This document shows positions 54,101 through 60,219 of a stretch of DNA of 64,000 bases, in pieces. This DNA is from Sipunculus nudus (Eukaryota > Annelida > Sipuncula > Golfingiida > Sipunculidae): assembly GCA_026874595.1 (NCBI GenBank), contig CM049308.1, positions 94,359,624 through 94,423,623 on the forward strand, written 5' to 3'. Made by a program: the position numbers and the translations under genes. How positions within the stretch are numbered: position 1 is the stretch's first letter; each line of letters starts with the position of its first letter. The notes under the pieces are model-generated. The model saw only the letters and a program-made list of their open reading frames with translations. It was not told where the DNA came from and did not search any database.

Positions 54101-57100
54101 CAGAAGAAATTGTTTATAAATACACAAACAACATGCCAGGCACCTGTACACTAATGAAAGAAAACCTCATTTAATCTTTAGATATTGAGGAAGCAACAAT
54201 AAGCCTCATAGATCTACATTTATATATAAATTCATGTGTCACGTTAGCTCTGTATGTATGTGAAAACAGACCAGTTTCCAATTGGTAGGAAACTTACTGA
54301 TTCAGGACAATTGTTCTTAATTATTCAGAACAAGGTAACTCCTTACCTGTATGTCTGTGGCGATGGGTACAGGTGGTGTCATTGTTAACCTGCACACCTT
54401 ACCAGTCTGAGGATGAAACTTATAACCAACTATATCTTCACCTTTCCACACTGAAATCAAATATGTTTAACATACATGATATCTTAAATGAAAATACCTG
54501 AAGAACCAATGAGAGATACACACTTGATTCCTTATCAATTTAACTTGGTGTTTGCTAATGGTGTGAAGGCGTATTGCATTTTAACTGAGAGACAATAATC
54601 ATAGTTTTTTTATAAAAAAAGAAGTGTTTTTTAGTGTTATGCTCTAAGTTGTCAATAACTTCATAAGTTAATGAATTGGAGTTAATTAAGTCTAAGGAAA
54701 TCTGATAAAATGCAGATTGTTTATCTACTGTTTCAGCCTTTACATTCACACAAATATAATAAAAAATAGGTCAATAACAACACTTAGTTTAACAATTAGT
54801 AGCATTAGGTCTAACAAGTGACCCATGGGTCATGACGCTCAGCTGACTTGGAAGAGATTTGCAAAAGGAAATTTTTAGTATTAGTATATTTTAGTAGTAT
54901 ATACCCATTCAACTGAAGCATCAAACAGATTAAAGAATAAGCCAAGATTGTTTCTGAATTTATATATCTCAAAATATGGGAAAAAATGCGTAAACTTTAA
55001 AAAAAATACAGGTGGTTCCACCAGTCTGCAGAAACAAATAAAAACACTTAATGGTCAACATCCATGCAAAGAATCATAGTGATTTCTGCATTAATTGTTC
55101 AGATACTTCAGCTTTTGAATCAAATTTTCCATTATTCTGAGGGATACTTCGGAGTCCTATAGCGTGAAGGATATGGGTAACAGAGACCTAATTTCAGATT
55201 TCCAAAGACACTCTCACGGGCCTCCTTGCATGACAAGAATGAAGATTCTAGGTCCAGTTGTTACAATTTGTGCCATGTTAACAGATGGCAGCATCCTTAA
55301 AGGTCTCAAAAATAGAGAAAAAAATTCGAAAAAATTAAATAAAATATAGGTTGCACCATAAGTCTGAAGAAACTGATGAAACACTCCATAATCAATATGC
55401 ATGTAAAGAATCATGGTGACCTCTGCATTAGTTGGTCAGATACTTCAGCTTTTGTATCAAATTGTCCATTATTCTGAGGGATACTTCGGAGTCCTATAGC
55501 TTGAAGGATATGGGAAACAGAGAACTAATTTAAGGTTTCCACAGACACTTTTCATGGGCCTCCTTGCATGACAAGAATGAAGATTCTAGGTCCAGTTGTT
55601 ACAATTTGTACCCTGTTGACACATAACCACATCCTTAAAGGTCTTAAAAATAGAGAAAAAAATTGTAAAAATGTGTAACAAGCCCCATAGGTTGAAGAAT
55701 ATAGGTAACACAGACCTAATTCCAGGTTTCTAGGGAGTCTGCAGAAACTGATGAAACATCTCATGATCTCTTTGTATGAAATTTTTTACTATTCTGGGGG
55801 GTACTTTGGGGCCCTACAGCATGAAGGATATGGGTAACAGAGACCTAATTTAAGGTTTCCATGGAGACTTTTCATGGGTCTCCCAGTGTGTCAAGAATGA
55901 AGATTCTAGGTCCAGTTGTTATGATTTGTGCCCTGTTAACAGATGTTCATATCTTTAAAGGTCTCAAAGATAGTGAAAAAAATTTGTAAAGAATCGAAAA
56001 ATACAGGTGGCACCACCAGTCTGCAGAAACCTATGAAACACTCCATGATCGATATCCATGCAAAGAACCATGGTAATCAATGCATTAGTTGTTCAGATAT
56101 TTCAGTTTTTGTATCAAATGTTCCATTATTCCGAGCTGTACTTTGGAGTGCCATAGCTGTAAGGATATGGGTAACAGAGACCTAATTTCAGGTTTCCATG
56201 GAGACTTTTCATGGGTCTCCCTGTGTGTCAAGAATAAAGATTCTAGGTCAAGTCATTACAATTTGTACCTTGTTGACAGATAACTACATCCTTAAAAGTC
56301 TCATAAATAGAAAAAAAAATTCGTAAAAATTTGAAAAAATACAGGTGGCGCCACCAGTCTGCAGGAAATGATGGAACACCTCTTGATCAATATGTTTGCC
56401 AAAAATCATGACCATCTGTATTGTAGTTATTGAGATGTTGCAGTTTTTTTAAATCAAATTTTCCATTATTCTGGGGGGTAATTGGGAGCCCCACAGCTCA
56501 AATGATATGGGTAACGGAGACCTTATTTCAGGTTTCCATGGAGACTTTTCATAGGTCTCTCACTGTGTCAAGAATGAAGATTCTAGGTCCAGTCTTAACG
56601 ATTTGTGCCCTGTTAACAGATGTCCACATTTTTAAAGACCTCAAAAACAGAGAAAACAATCCGTAAAGAATCGAAAAATACAGGTGGTGCCACCAGTCTG
56701 CAGAAACTGATGAAACATCTCATGATCAATATGTATGCCAAAAATCATGACCATCAGTGATGTAGTTAATGAGATATTGAAGTTTTTGTATGAAATTTTT
56801 CACTATTCTGGGGGGTACTTTGGGGCCCCATAGCTCAAAGGATTTGGGTAACAGAGACCTAATTTCTGGTTTCCATGGAGACTTTCCATAGGTCTCTCAC
56901 TGTGTCAAGAATGAAGATTCTAGGTCCAGTCTTTACGATTTGTGCCCTGTTAACAGTTGTTCACATTTTTAAAGGTCTCAAAAATAGAGAAAAAAATTCG
57001 TAAAAAATCTAAAAATACAGGTGGCGCCACCAATCTGCAGGAACTGATGAAACATCTCATGATCAATATGTATGCCAAAAATCATGACCATCAGTGATGT

Positions 57101-58232
57101 AGTTAATGAGATGTTAAAGTTTTTGTATGAAAATTTTGACTATTCTGGGGGGTACTTTGGGGCCCAATAGCTCAAAGGATATGGGTAACGGAGACCTAAT
57201 TTCTGGTTTCCAAGGAGATTTTTCATTGACCTCTCAGAATGTAAAGTTACAAGATTCTAAGTCCAGCGGTTACGATTTGTGCCAGGTTAACGGACAGACG
57301 GACAGACAGACAGACAGACGGACAGACGGACGACGGACAAAGAGTGATCGCTATAGCTCAGCATGACTGAAAGTCAGCTGAGCTAAAAACTGTGTATCAC
57401 ATTCAGATGCTAGTGTACAGCCAGATACTGTGATGTACAGAATTTTTTGTCCTCCTCTACGCAGCAGGTTTTTAATAATTAATTACTAATTAAAGGTAAA
57501 CCTGCAGGTTTGTCCCAGGAGACCTGAGTGTGGAATTCTCCTTCATCGTTCTCATAAACTATGGGAGCATCTTGTCTGTATCCTGTCACTTCACTTGGCC
57601 GTGGCAGAGTTGCTGTCAAAAAGTTGACATTAAACTATGATCAGTAGTTATGAACAATTTAAAATATCATAACGCTGAATTAGGCTGCCTCAACAAAACA
57701 GAATAAGTACATGTTATTTAATTTGTTATGAGTTAAGTTCATGGCAATATAATATGGCAAGTGTGGCCTACATTATTTTAGTTCTATGAACATAATTATG
57801 TTTTTTTAACTCTTGTGGTTGCAAAGGTGAAAAAGGGATGACATTTTTATGAACAAGTATGTACACAACTTGAGACACATCCACCTGCGTGTGTAATCAT
57901 TAGGAATGAGCAGTGTCTGAGTGTACAAAAGGAAAGACTTTATACAAGGTAATGCACACCAATGACATTCATACTGCATAAGTGCCAAAATTTCTTGAAT
58001 TAGGGATAAAGTCTCTTCCCCTGTGTCAGTTTTTGCATCTTACTAGTATTACTAACTCAAAGAGAGATGCACATGATAAATGCCTGGACATCTGCAGATG
58101 CTCCAGAGCCGTTTACTTACATTCTTGTCGAGCGGAGAATCCAAGGGATCCGTAGCGGTTAACAGAAGCAATTCTAAACTCATAGATGGCACATACATCA
58201 CTCACAGGAAAGGATATTGCAGGTGTTGTTGT
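10182..58232 (-). CDS. Receptor tyrosine kinase with FN3-like ectodomain, partial gene of 15 exons
   Basis: Gene-level entry; the exons are listed separately. All 15 exons have AG acceptors and GT donors, and the phases match at every one of the 14 junctions, giving 1958 nt (652 codons plus 2 bases). Assembled order by residue: FN3-like end 1-38, second FN3-like domain about 39-161, third FN3-like domain about 185-290, Thr/Pro/Ser stalk to 318, transmembrane helix about 319-338, juxtamembrane 339-380, kinase from 381. Kinase landmarks are GRGAFG (389-394), Lys436 in VAVK, a probable alpha-C Glu453, catalytic Asp547 in HRDLASRN and DFG at 565-567. It would act in the plasma membrane as an active receptor kinase. 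The kinase resembles the FGFR/VEGFR/RET/Cad96Ca-like groups, but I cannot assign a subfamily or ligand. Signal peptide and N-terminal exons are not seen, nor is the end of the kinase C-lobe. Confidence 0.92.
10310..13215. repeat. Minisatellite, 42-bp unit, about 68 copies, starting at exon 15 acceptor
   Basis: The unit contains aacatgtcaaggtgatctgt and aaaccatctggatcaaagca. The first, diverged unit includes the last ~30 bases of the intron and the first ~10 bases of exon 15 (taagaccatc). On the sense strand every unit carries a YAG preceded by tgttttgctttgat, very like the true acceptor ttttattcag. Units of 42 bases keep two minus-strand frames open for hundreds of codons; these are not proteins I would annotate. 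Confidence 0.95.
13640..14125 (-). repeat. Left arm of a long imperfect inverted repeat
   Basis: Reverse complement of 15548-16020, with moderate divergence. Shared landmarks are taccttaaattttgtccaac, gcactgttgatttaattttc and aggaattg near the inner edge. It reads as a truncated minus-orientation copy of the element whose plus copy ends at 16231. Confidence 0.85.
15379..15403 (+). repeat. Homopolymer of 25 G
   Basis: Uninterrupted G run. It could form a quadruplex and is prone to length error in assembly. Confidence 0.97.
15548..16020 (+). repeat. Right arm of the long inverted repeat
   Basis: See the left arm at 13640-14125. The arms are separated by about 1.4 kb of AT-rich DNA that contains the G25 run, so a large hairpin is possible in single strands or RNA. 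Confidence 0.85.
16232..17455. other. AT-rich intron; partial minus-orientation element start near 17235
   Basis: No coding similarity. Around 17205-17235 the minus strand reads aaggggcccttgggtcacag and then CCCTCAGCTG, resembling a diverged start of the Helentron-like family. Confidence 0.45.
17456..18260 (+). mobile_element. Short diverged Helentron-like element F
   Basis: A start-like caagtgatctaggtgtcatg followed by AGGCTCAGCTGATC, and an end-like tcagctgagctag at about 18250-18262. The terminal stem is eroded. Confidence 0.5.
18261..20107. other. Low-repeat intron segment
   Basis: Mostly unique AT-rich sequence; 19120-19900 is less AT-rich. A 51-codon plus-strand frame follows an acceptor-like ttcttcctttcag at 19129 and stops at about 19287 beside an AATAAA. 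I do not recognise its product. Confidence 0.4.
20108..20158. repeat. (TA)n microsatellite
   Basis: About 25 uninterrupted TA repeats. Confidence 0.97.
20365..20610 (-). mobile_element. Possible tRNA-derived SINE
   Basis: On the minus strand a tRNA-like run tttttaagtcaggaggtcaa is followed by gtgttcaaatctcacc, which fits an anticodon arm and a B-box (GTTCAAATC). The A-box half is degraded. A non-tRNA body follows toward lower coordinates. No tRNA gene is claimed. Confidence 0.4.
20611..22054. other. Intron 14 sequence next to exon 14
   Basis: AT-rich up to about 21700, then a 300-base, more GC-rich, non-repetitive stretch ending at the exon 14 donor. No second exon recognised. Confidence 0.5.
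22055..22269 (-). CDS. RTK exon 14: catalytic loop, DFG, activation loop
   Basis: 215 nt, phase 0 in, phase 2 out. Acceptor ttgttttaccag, donor GACAT|gtaggt. It encodes EFLSQKGFVHRDLASRNVLV (catalytic loop with the proton-acceptor Asp), KIGDFGLTRYIYDDKVYV (Mg-binding DFG and activation loop with three tyrosines) and KLPLKWMAIEAVFDLTFSTQ. The A-to-S change in HRDLASRN is tolerated in RTKs, and nothing looks inactivating. The donor choice splits the Ile of SDIWSYG across the intron and restores the conserved S-D-x-W motif. Confidence 0.95.
22270..24096. other. AT-rich intron, no feature recognised
   Basis: No tandem or element-like structure and no coding similarity. Confidence 0.6.
24097..24177 (-). 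CDS. RTK exon 13: kinase insert end and alpha-E start
   Basis: 81 nt, phase 0 at both ends. Acceptor catttttgcag, donor GGCATG|gtgagt. It encodes SDRSVTSSDQLTYHDLLSFA then RQIAVGM. The D-L-L-S-F-A-R-Q-I-A-x-G-M stretch is the standard alpha-E helix of RTKs. The preceding Ser/Thr-rich residues form a short kinase insert. Confidence 0.92.
24178..25704. other. AT-rich intron, no feature recognised
   Basis: Short open frames on both strands without recognisable motifs or splice support. Confidence 0.55.
25705..27983 (+). mobile_element. Interspersed element, family II, copy 1
   Basis: Starts at AGCCTACAGGCCTAATG and ends near catcgcataagccaacaag. Large parts recur at 60220-61577. Internal repeated blocks carry ggcaccaccagt and, at 26330-26540 and in the second copy, several ctgcactgagtgaactcttg units. 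Non-coding, with the same modular look as the Helentron-like family. Confidence 0.65.
27985..30370 (+). mobile_element. Helentron/HINE-like element B
   Basis: Starts with the perfect palindrome TGGCCCATGGGCCA (27985-27998) and GCTCAGCTGAA. Ends in the hairpin TAGCTCAG...CTGAGCTA (30340-30370), preceded by a gacagccaga/gacagacaacg-rich stretch. Two kinds of internal core are present: about four ~300-bp units at 28000-29330 (marked agatggaggagtccaagatc) and about three ~320-bp units at 29440-30300 (marked atgggtaacagagacctaat). It directly abuts the end of family II copy 1. Confidence 0.72.
30835..31245. repeat. Minisatellite, 35-bp unit, about 11-12 copies
   Basis: The unit contains aacaatgaactgtaaagtcc and tgatgttgcttctgt. 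It lies 130 bases beyond the exon 12 donor with no visible similarity to that junction. Confidence 0.95.
31378..31583 (-). CDS. RTK exon 12: kinase alpha-C helix to hinge
   Basis: 206 nt, phase 1 in, phase 0 out. Acceptor atctgccctcag, donor ACTAAG|gtaaga. It encodes YEDFLKEIELMKRIGAHPNV (alpha-C with its Glu, then the H-P-N-V turn), VSMLGCCTVRDPICLIVEHM (beta-4, beta-5, gatekeeper region) and GDLLNYLRRHR (hinge and alpha-D). It ends RDATTK, the start of a short kinase-insert segment shared with exon 13. This is strong family-level evidence for an RTK of the FGFR/VEGFR/RET-like superclass. Confidence 0.94.
31893..32104 (-). CDS. RTK exon 11: kinase N-lobe with glycine loop and VAVK
   Basis: 212 nt, phase 2 in, phase 1 out. 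The acceptor catgttgtag is weak in pyrimidines; the donor is GTCT|gtgagt. It encodes KDKWEVPSGSLALTDTVLGR then GAFGQVVLG, the usual RTK W-E-V-P juxtamembrane followed by the ATP-binding GxGxxG loop. A long charged insert (SKSQLQQRIPNHALQQEEE) sits between beta-2 and beta-3 before TVAVKML, which supplies the catalytic lysine. The insert is longer than in most RTKs. The 29-bp array next door begins at this acceptor. Confidence 0.93.
32099..33350. repeat. Minisatellite, ~29-bp unit with (TA)n expansions, starting at exon 11 acceptor
   Basis: The unit contains aggttagactaaaacatgac then atatatgtg. Four long TA tracts interrupt it (about 32520-32575, 32716-32798, 32911-32964, 33045-33117) and look like expansions of the atatat inside the unit. 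On the sense strand the unit ends catgttttag, matching the true acceptor catgttgtag at the array edge. Further pieces lie at 34298-34455 and 36080-36230. Confidence 0.92.
33358..34297 (+). mobile_element. Probable decayed Penelope-like or related RT element fragment
   Basis: This non-satellite DNA interrupts the 29-bp array. A plus frame from about 33364 reads NYGFKTTYSPPHSEHLRAFE and then YEMVRNIEFQHSHNAFQKQM, which resembles the N-terminal region before the RT in some Penelope-like proteins. Stops interrupt it. A C14-like run lies at 33661-33674 and a 9-bp inverted repeat (ATCCTATTG/CAATAGGAT) near 34079-34108. The family call is from memory of such proteins. Confidence 0.4.
34298..34455. 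repeat. Continuation of the 29-bp array
   Basis: TA tract, then five units with ggttagactaaaacatgaca, ending where a LINE 3' end begins. Confidence 0.85.
34456..35250 (-). mobile_element. Non-LTR retrotransposon 3' end, frameshifted
   Basis: On the minus strand two overlapping frames together give the carboxy-terminal region of a LINE reverse transcriptase protein: ATIESDLCFSLTVWYGCLNG, KDESHPLYGNFKFLPSGKRL and VIRTNSFKNAFV. The change of frame near 35000 shows decay. The 3' end has AATAAAG and a short A/T tail (ttctattcaattc) at 34456-34490. No 5' part is present, consistent with 5' truncation. Confidence 0.8.
35260..36020 (-). mobile_element. Decayed Penelope-like reverse transcriptase fragment
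   Basis: The minus strand reads KEAAMGSPVSPVITNLCMEV near 35800-35880, the A-M-G-S-P-x-S-P motif of Penelope-type RTs. It is followed by LRYIGDTS (a changed Y-V-D-D box), GKLAFLEILVQLQDD and a SHHP motif near 35540, interrupted by stops. The catalytic YxDD is altered to YIGD, so it is not functional. An overlapping 158-codon frame here is a shadow. Confidence 0.72.
36040..36230. repeat. Diverged tail of the 29-bp array
   Basis: Loose units with gactaaaacatgacattaga and gacatgaggttagattgaag. This shows that the retroelements above lie inside one original array. Confidence 0.65.
36290..36795 (+). mobile_element. Interspersed element fragment, third type
   Basis: About two and a half ~165-bp units with tgacctctgacctta and catcaaattcttcata blocks, then a ggacagagggaaggaccata end. 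Non-coding. Confidence 0.5.
36801..39709 (+). mobile_element. Helentron/HINE-like element C with ~8 core repeats
   Basis: Starts with TGGCCCATGGGCCA (36801-36814) and GCTCAGCTGAATTC, identical in its first ~40 bases to element B. Internal ~320-335-bp units are marked by ccaccagtctgcaggaactg, tggggggtacttcggagccc, atgggtaacagagacctaat and gttacgatttgtgccctgtt. It ends acggacggatggccggccga... and the hairpin at about 39680-39709 followed by aaaaa. No coding capacity seen. Confidence 0.75.
39710..41110. other. Intron 10 segment, mostly unique
   Basis: AT-rich. At 40620-40760 a ggacagacagacag stretch after a gttatggcacagaaataaaa line resembles the terminal microsatellite of another interspersed element. 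No exon recognised. Confidence 0.5.
41135..42741. repeat. Minisatellite, 77-bp unit, about 21 copies, ending at exon 10 donor
   Basis: The unit contains gtttgtaagggtcttacatg, gtctaactctgctggtcagt and taatcctctaccatacagct. Copies are 95% or more alike by eye. On the sense strand each unit carries GTAAGACCC, and the true donor at the array edge is GGAGG|gtaagacc, so the intron begins inside the first unit. The array fills the intron right up to the exon. Confidence 0.97.
42742..42943 (-). CDS. RTK exon 10: stalk, transmembrane helix, juxtamembrane
   Basis: 202 nt, phase 1 in, phase 2 out. Acceptor ttgatttcacag, donor GGAGG|gtaaga. It encodes a Pro/Ala/Thr/Ser/Gly stalk (DVPAAATPTSPGGSSPA), a hydrophobic helix (MFAIIPVGLLVVVMASLYF) and a basic stop-transfer stretch (HTRYKRSYKPAEK), giving type I membrane topology. 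The cytoplasmic part ends ISVSG and joins the kinase exon through a split Gly codon. Its donor is continuous with the 77-bp tandem array that fills the next intron. Confidence 0.92.
42944..43464. other. Intron 9 segment, no feature recognised
   Basis: AT-rich, non-repetitive, no coding similarity. Confidence 0.55.
43465..43566. repeat. Detached outer part of the 78-bp array
   Basis: One full and one cut unit (ctcacttggtttagggggtg, aaataaatgccctcttggat). Separated from the main array by the insertion 43567-44403. Confidence 0.9.
43567..44403 (-). mobile_element. Interspersed element inserted in the 78-bp array
   Basis: Interrupts a repeat unit between ggagcaaag and ctgatttctgt. Just inside its left edge is a perfect hairpin, GTATCCGC (43573-43580), 7-nt loop, GCGGATAC (43588-43595), as expected at the 3' end of a minus-orientation Helitron/Helentron-type element. 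The body has two ~300-bp core units (acagcgtccatctg, gatagctttct) and the palindrome GGTGGCGCCACC at 44025-44036. Confidence 0.6.
44404..45040. repeat. 78-bp array overlapping RTK exon 9 end and donor
   Basis: About eight units marked ctgatttctgtactaactat, atcagtaaataaatgcccac and ttggtttggggttgatagga. The innermost unit (44965-45040) is the 3' end of exon 9, its donor and the start of the intron. A long plus-strand frame across the array is a by-product of a unit divisible by three. Confidence 0.93.
44988..45093 (-). CDS. RTK exon 9: end of third FN3-like domain and stalk
   Basis: 106 nt, phase 0 in, phase 1 out. Acceptor tcctgtttcag, donor AAACCAA|gtgagc. It encodes VIGVGSLESPGASETQL (F-G strands) and then a stalk ending YPTPKP. 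I chose the donor at 44987 because it is the one giving phase 1, which the next exon requires. The last ~50 nt of the exon and its donor are the first, diverged unit of the 78-bp array at 43465-45040, so the exon end lies inside a minisatellite. An earlier gtgaag donor at GCA|gtgaag would break the frame. Confidence 0.85.
45305..47570 (+). mobile_element. Helentron-like element E, composite
   Basis: Starts taccaatgggtctccatgct then CAGCTGAA. Ends at 47540-47570 with a hairpin in which TACCTCAG pairs imperfectly with CTGAGCTA, then AAAAA. 45340-46320 holds ~230-bp units marked gtgaccttgacctttgacc; a gacagacagacagaagaacc stretch follows. From about 46500 (tgtcggccccacacaaatgc) there is a second kind of core of about four ~175-bp units, probably a nested or fused element. 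Confidence 0.6.
47833..47889 (-). CDS. RTK exon 8: third FN3-like domain, 19 codons
   Basis: 57 nt, phase 0 at both ends. Acceptor atatatttcag, donor ATAAAG|gtatgg. It encodes DQHEANISVNEWEKEYGIK, an E strand, the W-E-K-E-Y turn and part of the F strand, with one NIS sequon. It reads straight into VIGVGSLESPG of the next exon, a normal FN3 F-G hairpin. Confidence 0.88.
48040..51015. repeat. Minisatellite, 47-bp unit, about 60 copies
   Basis: The unit contains gacattctgttgtcctggcc and aaggcaggatttacatcaga. 48050-48890 is homogeneous; 48890-51010 is a mixture of variants (ggctccccaggcagg, gttccccatgcagg, tgatgtactggc). A block of about 500 bp at 49690-50190 is repeated at 50195-50700. A C17-like run interrupts it near 50970. 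Confidence 0.95.
51165..51285. repeat. 15-bp tandem repeat, about 8 copies
   Basis: Unit atagacccatcactc with small changes. Confidence 0.93.
51286..51658. other. Intron 7 end, no feature recognised
   Basis: Unique sequence between the 15-bp repeat and the exon 7 donor. Confidence 0.5.
51659..51876 (-). CDS. RTK exon 7: third FN3-like domain, main part
   Basis: 218 nt, phase 1 in, phase 0 out. Acceptor ttgttttcag, donor CCACCG|gtaggt. It encodes 72 full codons including NVTSLMEYGNRNVTVRWRRN and HYILQWGTTEYM, ending LQEEGRYNVPP. The V-x-V-x-W and Y-I-L-Q-W patterns are the B and C strands of an FN3 fold. Three N-glycosylation sequons are visible (NSS, NVT, NVT). This is the membrane-proximal FN3 unit together with exons 8 and 9. 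Confidence 0.9.
51966..52725. repeat. Minisatellite, ~36-bp composite unit, about 21 copies
   Basis: Built of two half-units, gtcagtgatcaggcatcac and atgtcagtaccactagt, in irregular order. Lies between exons 7 and 6. Confidence 0.92.
52880..52921 (-). CDS. RTK exon 6: 42-nt linker micro-exon
   Basis: 42 nt, phase 1 at both ends. Acceptor gttattttcag, donor TTACCA|gtaagt. It encodes CSQIQKLTYCPVT with split Asn and Ser codons at its ends. Two cysteines about nine residues apart suggest a small disulfide loop between the second and third FN3-like domains. Symmetric phase makes it a candidate for in-frame skipping. Confidence 0.8.
53235..53316 (-). CDS. RTK exon 5: end of second FN3-like domain
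   Basis: 82 nt, phase 0 in, phase 1 out. Acceptor ttgctgtag, donor CTGACAA|gtaggt. It encodes VEALSRCVNSKGDNIRGKSF then FFDINLT. The V-E-A-L-S-R-C-V-N-S run fits the F strand. The final Asn-Leu-Thr gives an N-glycosylation sequon that ends at the exon junction. Confidence 0.83.
53747..53818 (-). CDS. RTK exon 4: second FN3-like domain, 24 codons
   Basis: 72 nt, phase 0 at both ends. Acceptor tttatttacag, donor CGG|gtacgt. It encodes DPSGRKIKSIRIHASGYSCI then YFMR. Short and symmetric, so skipping it would keep the frame. It supplies an E-F strand region and one cysteine. Confidence 0.83.
54347..54450 (-). CDS. RTK exon 3: middle of second FN3-like domain
   Basis: 104 nt, phase 1 in, phase 0 out. 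Acceptor ttgatttcag, donor ATACAG|gtaagg. The split Val codon joins it to exon 2. It encodes WKGEDIVGYKFHPQTGKVCR followed by LTMTPPVPIATDIQ. The I-V-G-Y-K-F segment fits the C strand of an FN3 domain. One cysteine may pair with one in the following exons. Confidence 0.85.
54819..57385 (+). mobile_element. Helentron/HINE-like element D with ~7-8 core repeats
   Basis: Starts with TGACCCATGGGTCA (54819-54832) and CGCTCAGCTGAC. Core units are the same type as in element C. It ends with a (GACA/GACG)n microsatellite at 57292-57335 and the hairpin TAGCTCAG...CTGAGCTA (57354-57385), then AAAAA. Preceded by aacaag like element C. One core unit near 55680 is rearranged. Confidence 0.75.
57502..57612 (-). 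CDS. RTK exon 2: start of second FN3-like domain
   Basis: 111 nt, phase 1 in and phase 1 out. Acceptor is tttttgacag, donor CCTGCAG|gtttac. It joins the previous exon through a split Ser codon. It encodes TLPRPSEVTGYRQ and then an acidic stretch ending in HTQVSWDKPA. The P-x-P and V-S-W pattern matches the A and B strands of an FN3 domain. A Helentron-like element at 54819-57385 ends about 115 bases beyond its donor. Confidence 0.85.
57613..58120. other. Intron 1, no feature recognised
   Basis: AT-rich, non-repetitive. Confidence 0.55.
58121..58232 (-). CDS. RTK exon 1 of those visible: end of an FN3-like domain
   Basis: 112 nt, entered in phase 0 and left in phase 1. The acceptor follows a T-rich tract (ttattttag) and the donor is GAAT|gtaagt. 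It encodes 37 residues including VCAIYEFRIASVNRYGSLGF, the F and G strands of an FN3 domain (Y-x-F-R-I-A-S-V-N-x-x-G-x-S). The start of this domain must lie in an upstream exon. I found none between here and 64000, where the sequence is repeats, so the 5' part of the gene is probably outside the window. Confidence 0.85.
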
Positions 58233-58682
58233 CTAAAATAAAGTGAAAAATCTGTACAGATATTGATGTTGTCATCTAATATAAAGTGTGAAAGTCTGCA
58301 TTCTTATATAGGTAATCAGGAGAGGCCCTCCTTTAAGATATTAATATTACGAGATGTTTAACTTGTGATCAAGTCTAGTGCATAGACAATTACGGTTTAT
58401 TATATAACCCAAGACAGATAAAACATATATAATAAGGCCTGACAGCAGGCAGACACTGTTAGTAACCTGGTGATCTGACTTGACATCTTACAGCAGACAT
58501 ATAGTACCCTGATAGTGAACTGGTGAATTCTTGTATCATATCTATGGCCACACAAAAAATATTTGCTGGAAGGATAAAATAATTGCAACAATTATGGAAA
58601 TAATGGTTATGAACAACACTAACCTAAATCTAATATCATTCAGGCAAGTACAGCAATTAGCAACATTAATATAAAGGACATG

Positions 58683-60215
58683 AAGTTCGTTTACAAAACA
58701 AGTGACCAATGTTTCATGACACTCCACTGACTGAGACTTTAGTTGAGGCTATGATAATAGATGTCTTTTGTGTTTGGAACTAGTTTTCTTGAGGTTACTA
58801 TACATAAGCCTGTAATTCATGGAAATGAAGTCATGGTGTGACCTATTTACCCATTTGGTGTCAGAATTTGGGTACGGACACTACATGCAAAATTGACAAG
58901 ATTCAGCACCAGTGATTAATTATGATACTAGTAAAGACTGAAGATTCACTACTTGTTTTAACAGTGAAAATTAGGTTTTCATCTTGTAGCTTGAAGGATA
59001 TAGGTCACCCTGACCTTATTTTCAGTATCCTAGGGGATTTTCCAGGACCTCCATGGATGGTAAGTGAGAATTACAAAAGTAAAAAAATATTGATTTGTGA
59101 TCTGCAGAACATCCACGTTTCACATATTGAAAAATCTGAACTTTTGATGTAATTTGGCAGCCTCAAAAATAAAGGTAAATAAGTGCAGAACACAAAATAA
59201 ATATATGTAGCACCACCAGTCATTATCAGCTGATAAAACTTGTCAATCAACATACCAGGGTTCAGGACATTAGATAAACCTAGAGCTGAGAAGTTGAAAC
59301 AATTGCTGTCATTTAACAATATAAAAAATACAAGTAAAATATTGACAAAATGAAAAACTAGATGACCAGAGGTCGAGCCCTTGCCGGAAATGATGTAGAA
59401 ATAAGCAAATGAATGAATAATGACAGAGAGAAAGAACATTAGCCATTGTTTGTGAAGATAGGACCAATACTAACAAAGGTATAGGGGAAAAAGGATTTGA
59501 TGTGTTTTGATGACCTTGAACTTGAACTTTAACCTTTATAAAATTACACATACAGCTTCCAGAAATCATTCCAATATACAATGCGAGTAAAGTAACAAAG
59601 TGATTTGTGCAAAACTATGGCCTGTAGAATGCTAAATGTCAATTGCAAGAAACAGCAAGAATGCAAAATAGAGGACTACTGACAAACAGAAAGACATACG
59701 GATAAAGTGACACATCTGAAATAACAGATGGCTGGATAATCTGATGGAGAAGATAAAATAAACAAAAAAAACAAAATAAGTTCTACTTATGAAGATAAGG
59801 TTGATAGTTTTGAAGATATGGCCAAAAAATGATATGTTGTAGAGGTTCGAGTGCAGCGCCCCCTAGCAGCTATATCCAAAAAATGAAAAATCACTTTCGA
59901 GATATCAGTGTAAGACAAGATGTACCAGTTTCAAAAGGATTCCTGCAAATCTGTGGTCTGTAGGCTGCTTATTGTAAGAAAGAAGAAGAACCAGCAAGCA
60001 GGCGAAATTGAGGCAACGGACAAACAGAGAGACATACTGACAAAGTAACACAAGATTGAGACCAGTATTATGACCAAGGTATGACAAAGACCCAGAGGAA
60101 GGAAATGAGCTTCAGTTTATGTAATTGAGGTTTATAGTTTTGGAATTATGGCCCAAAAATGATATGTTGTAGAGGTTCTAGTGCAGCGCCCCCCAGCGGC
60201 CATATCCCGAAAACA
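58683..60215 (+). mobile_element. Mosaic of diverged interspersed-element pieces
   Basis: Begins with an eroded aacaagtgaccaatgtttca start; 58980-59110 aligns loosely to the core of elements C and D (ggatataggtcaccctgacc). Then two ~325-bp units at 59440-60205 are marked aaaaatgatatgttgtagag and gtgcagcgccccc. No coding similarity. Confidence 0.5.
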
Positions 60216-60219
60216 AACA

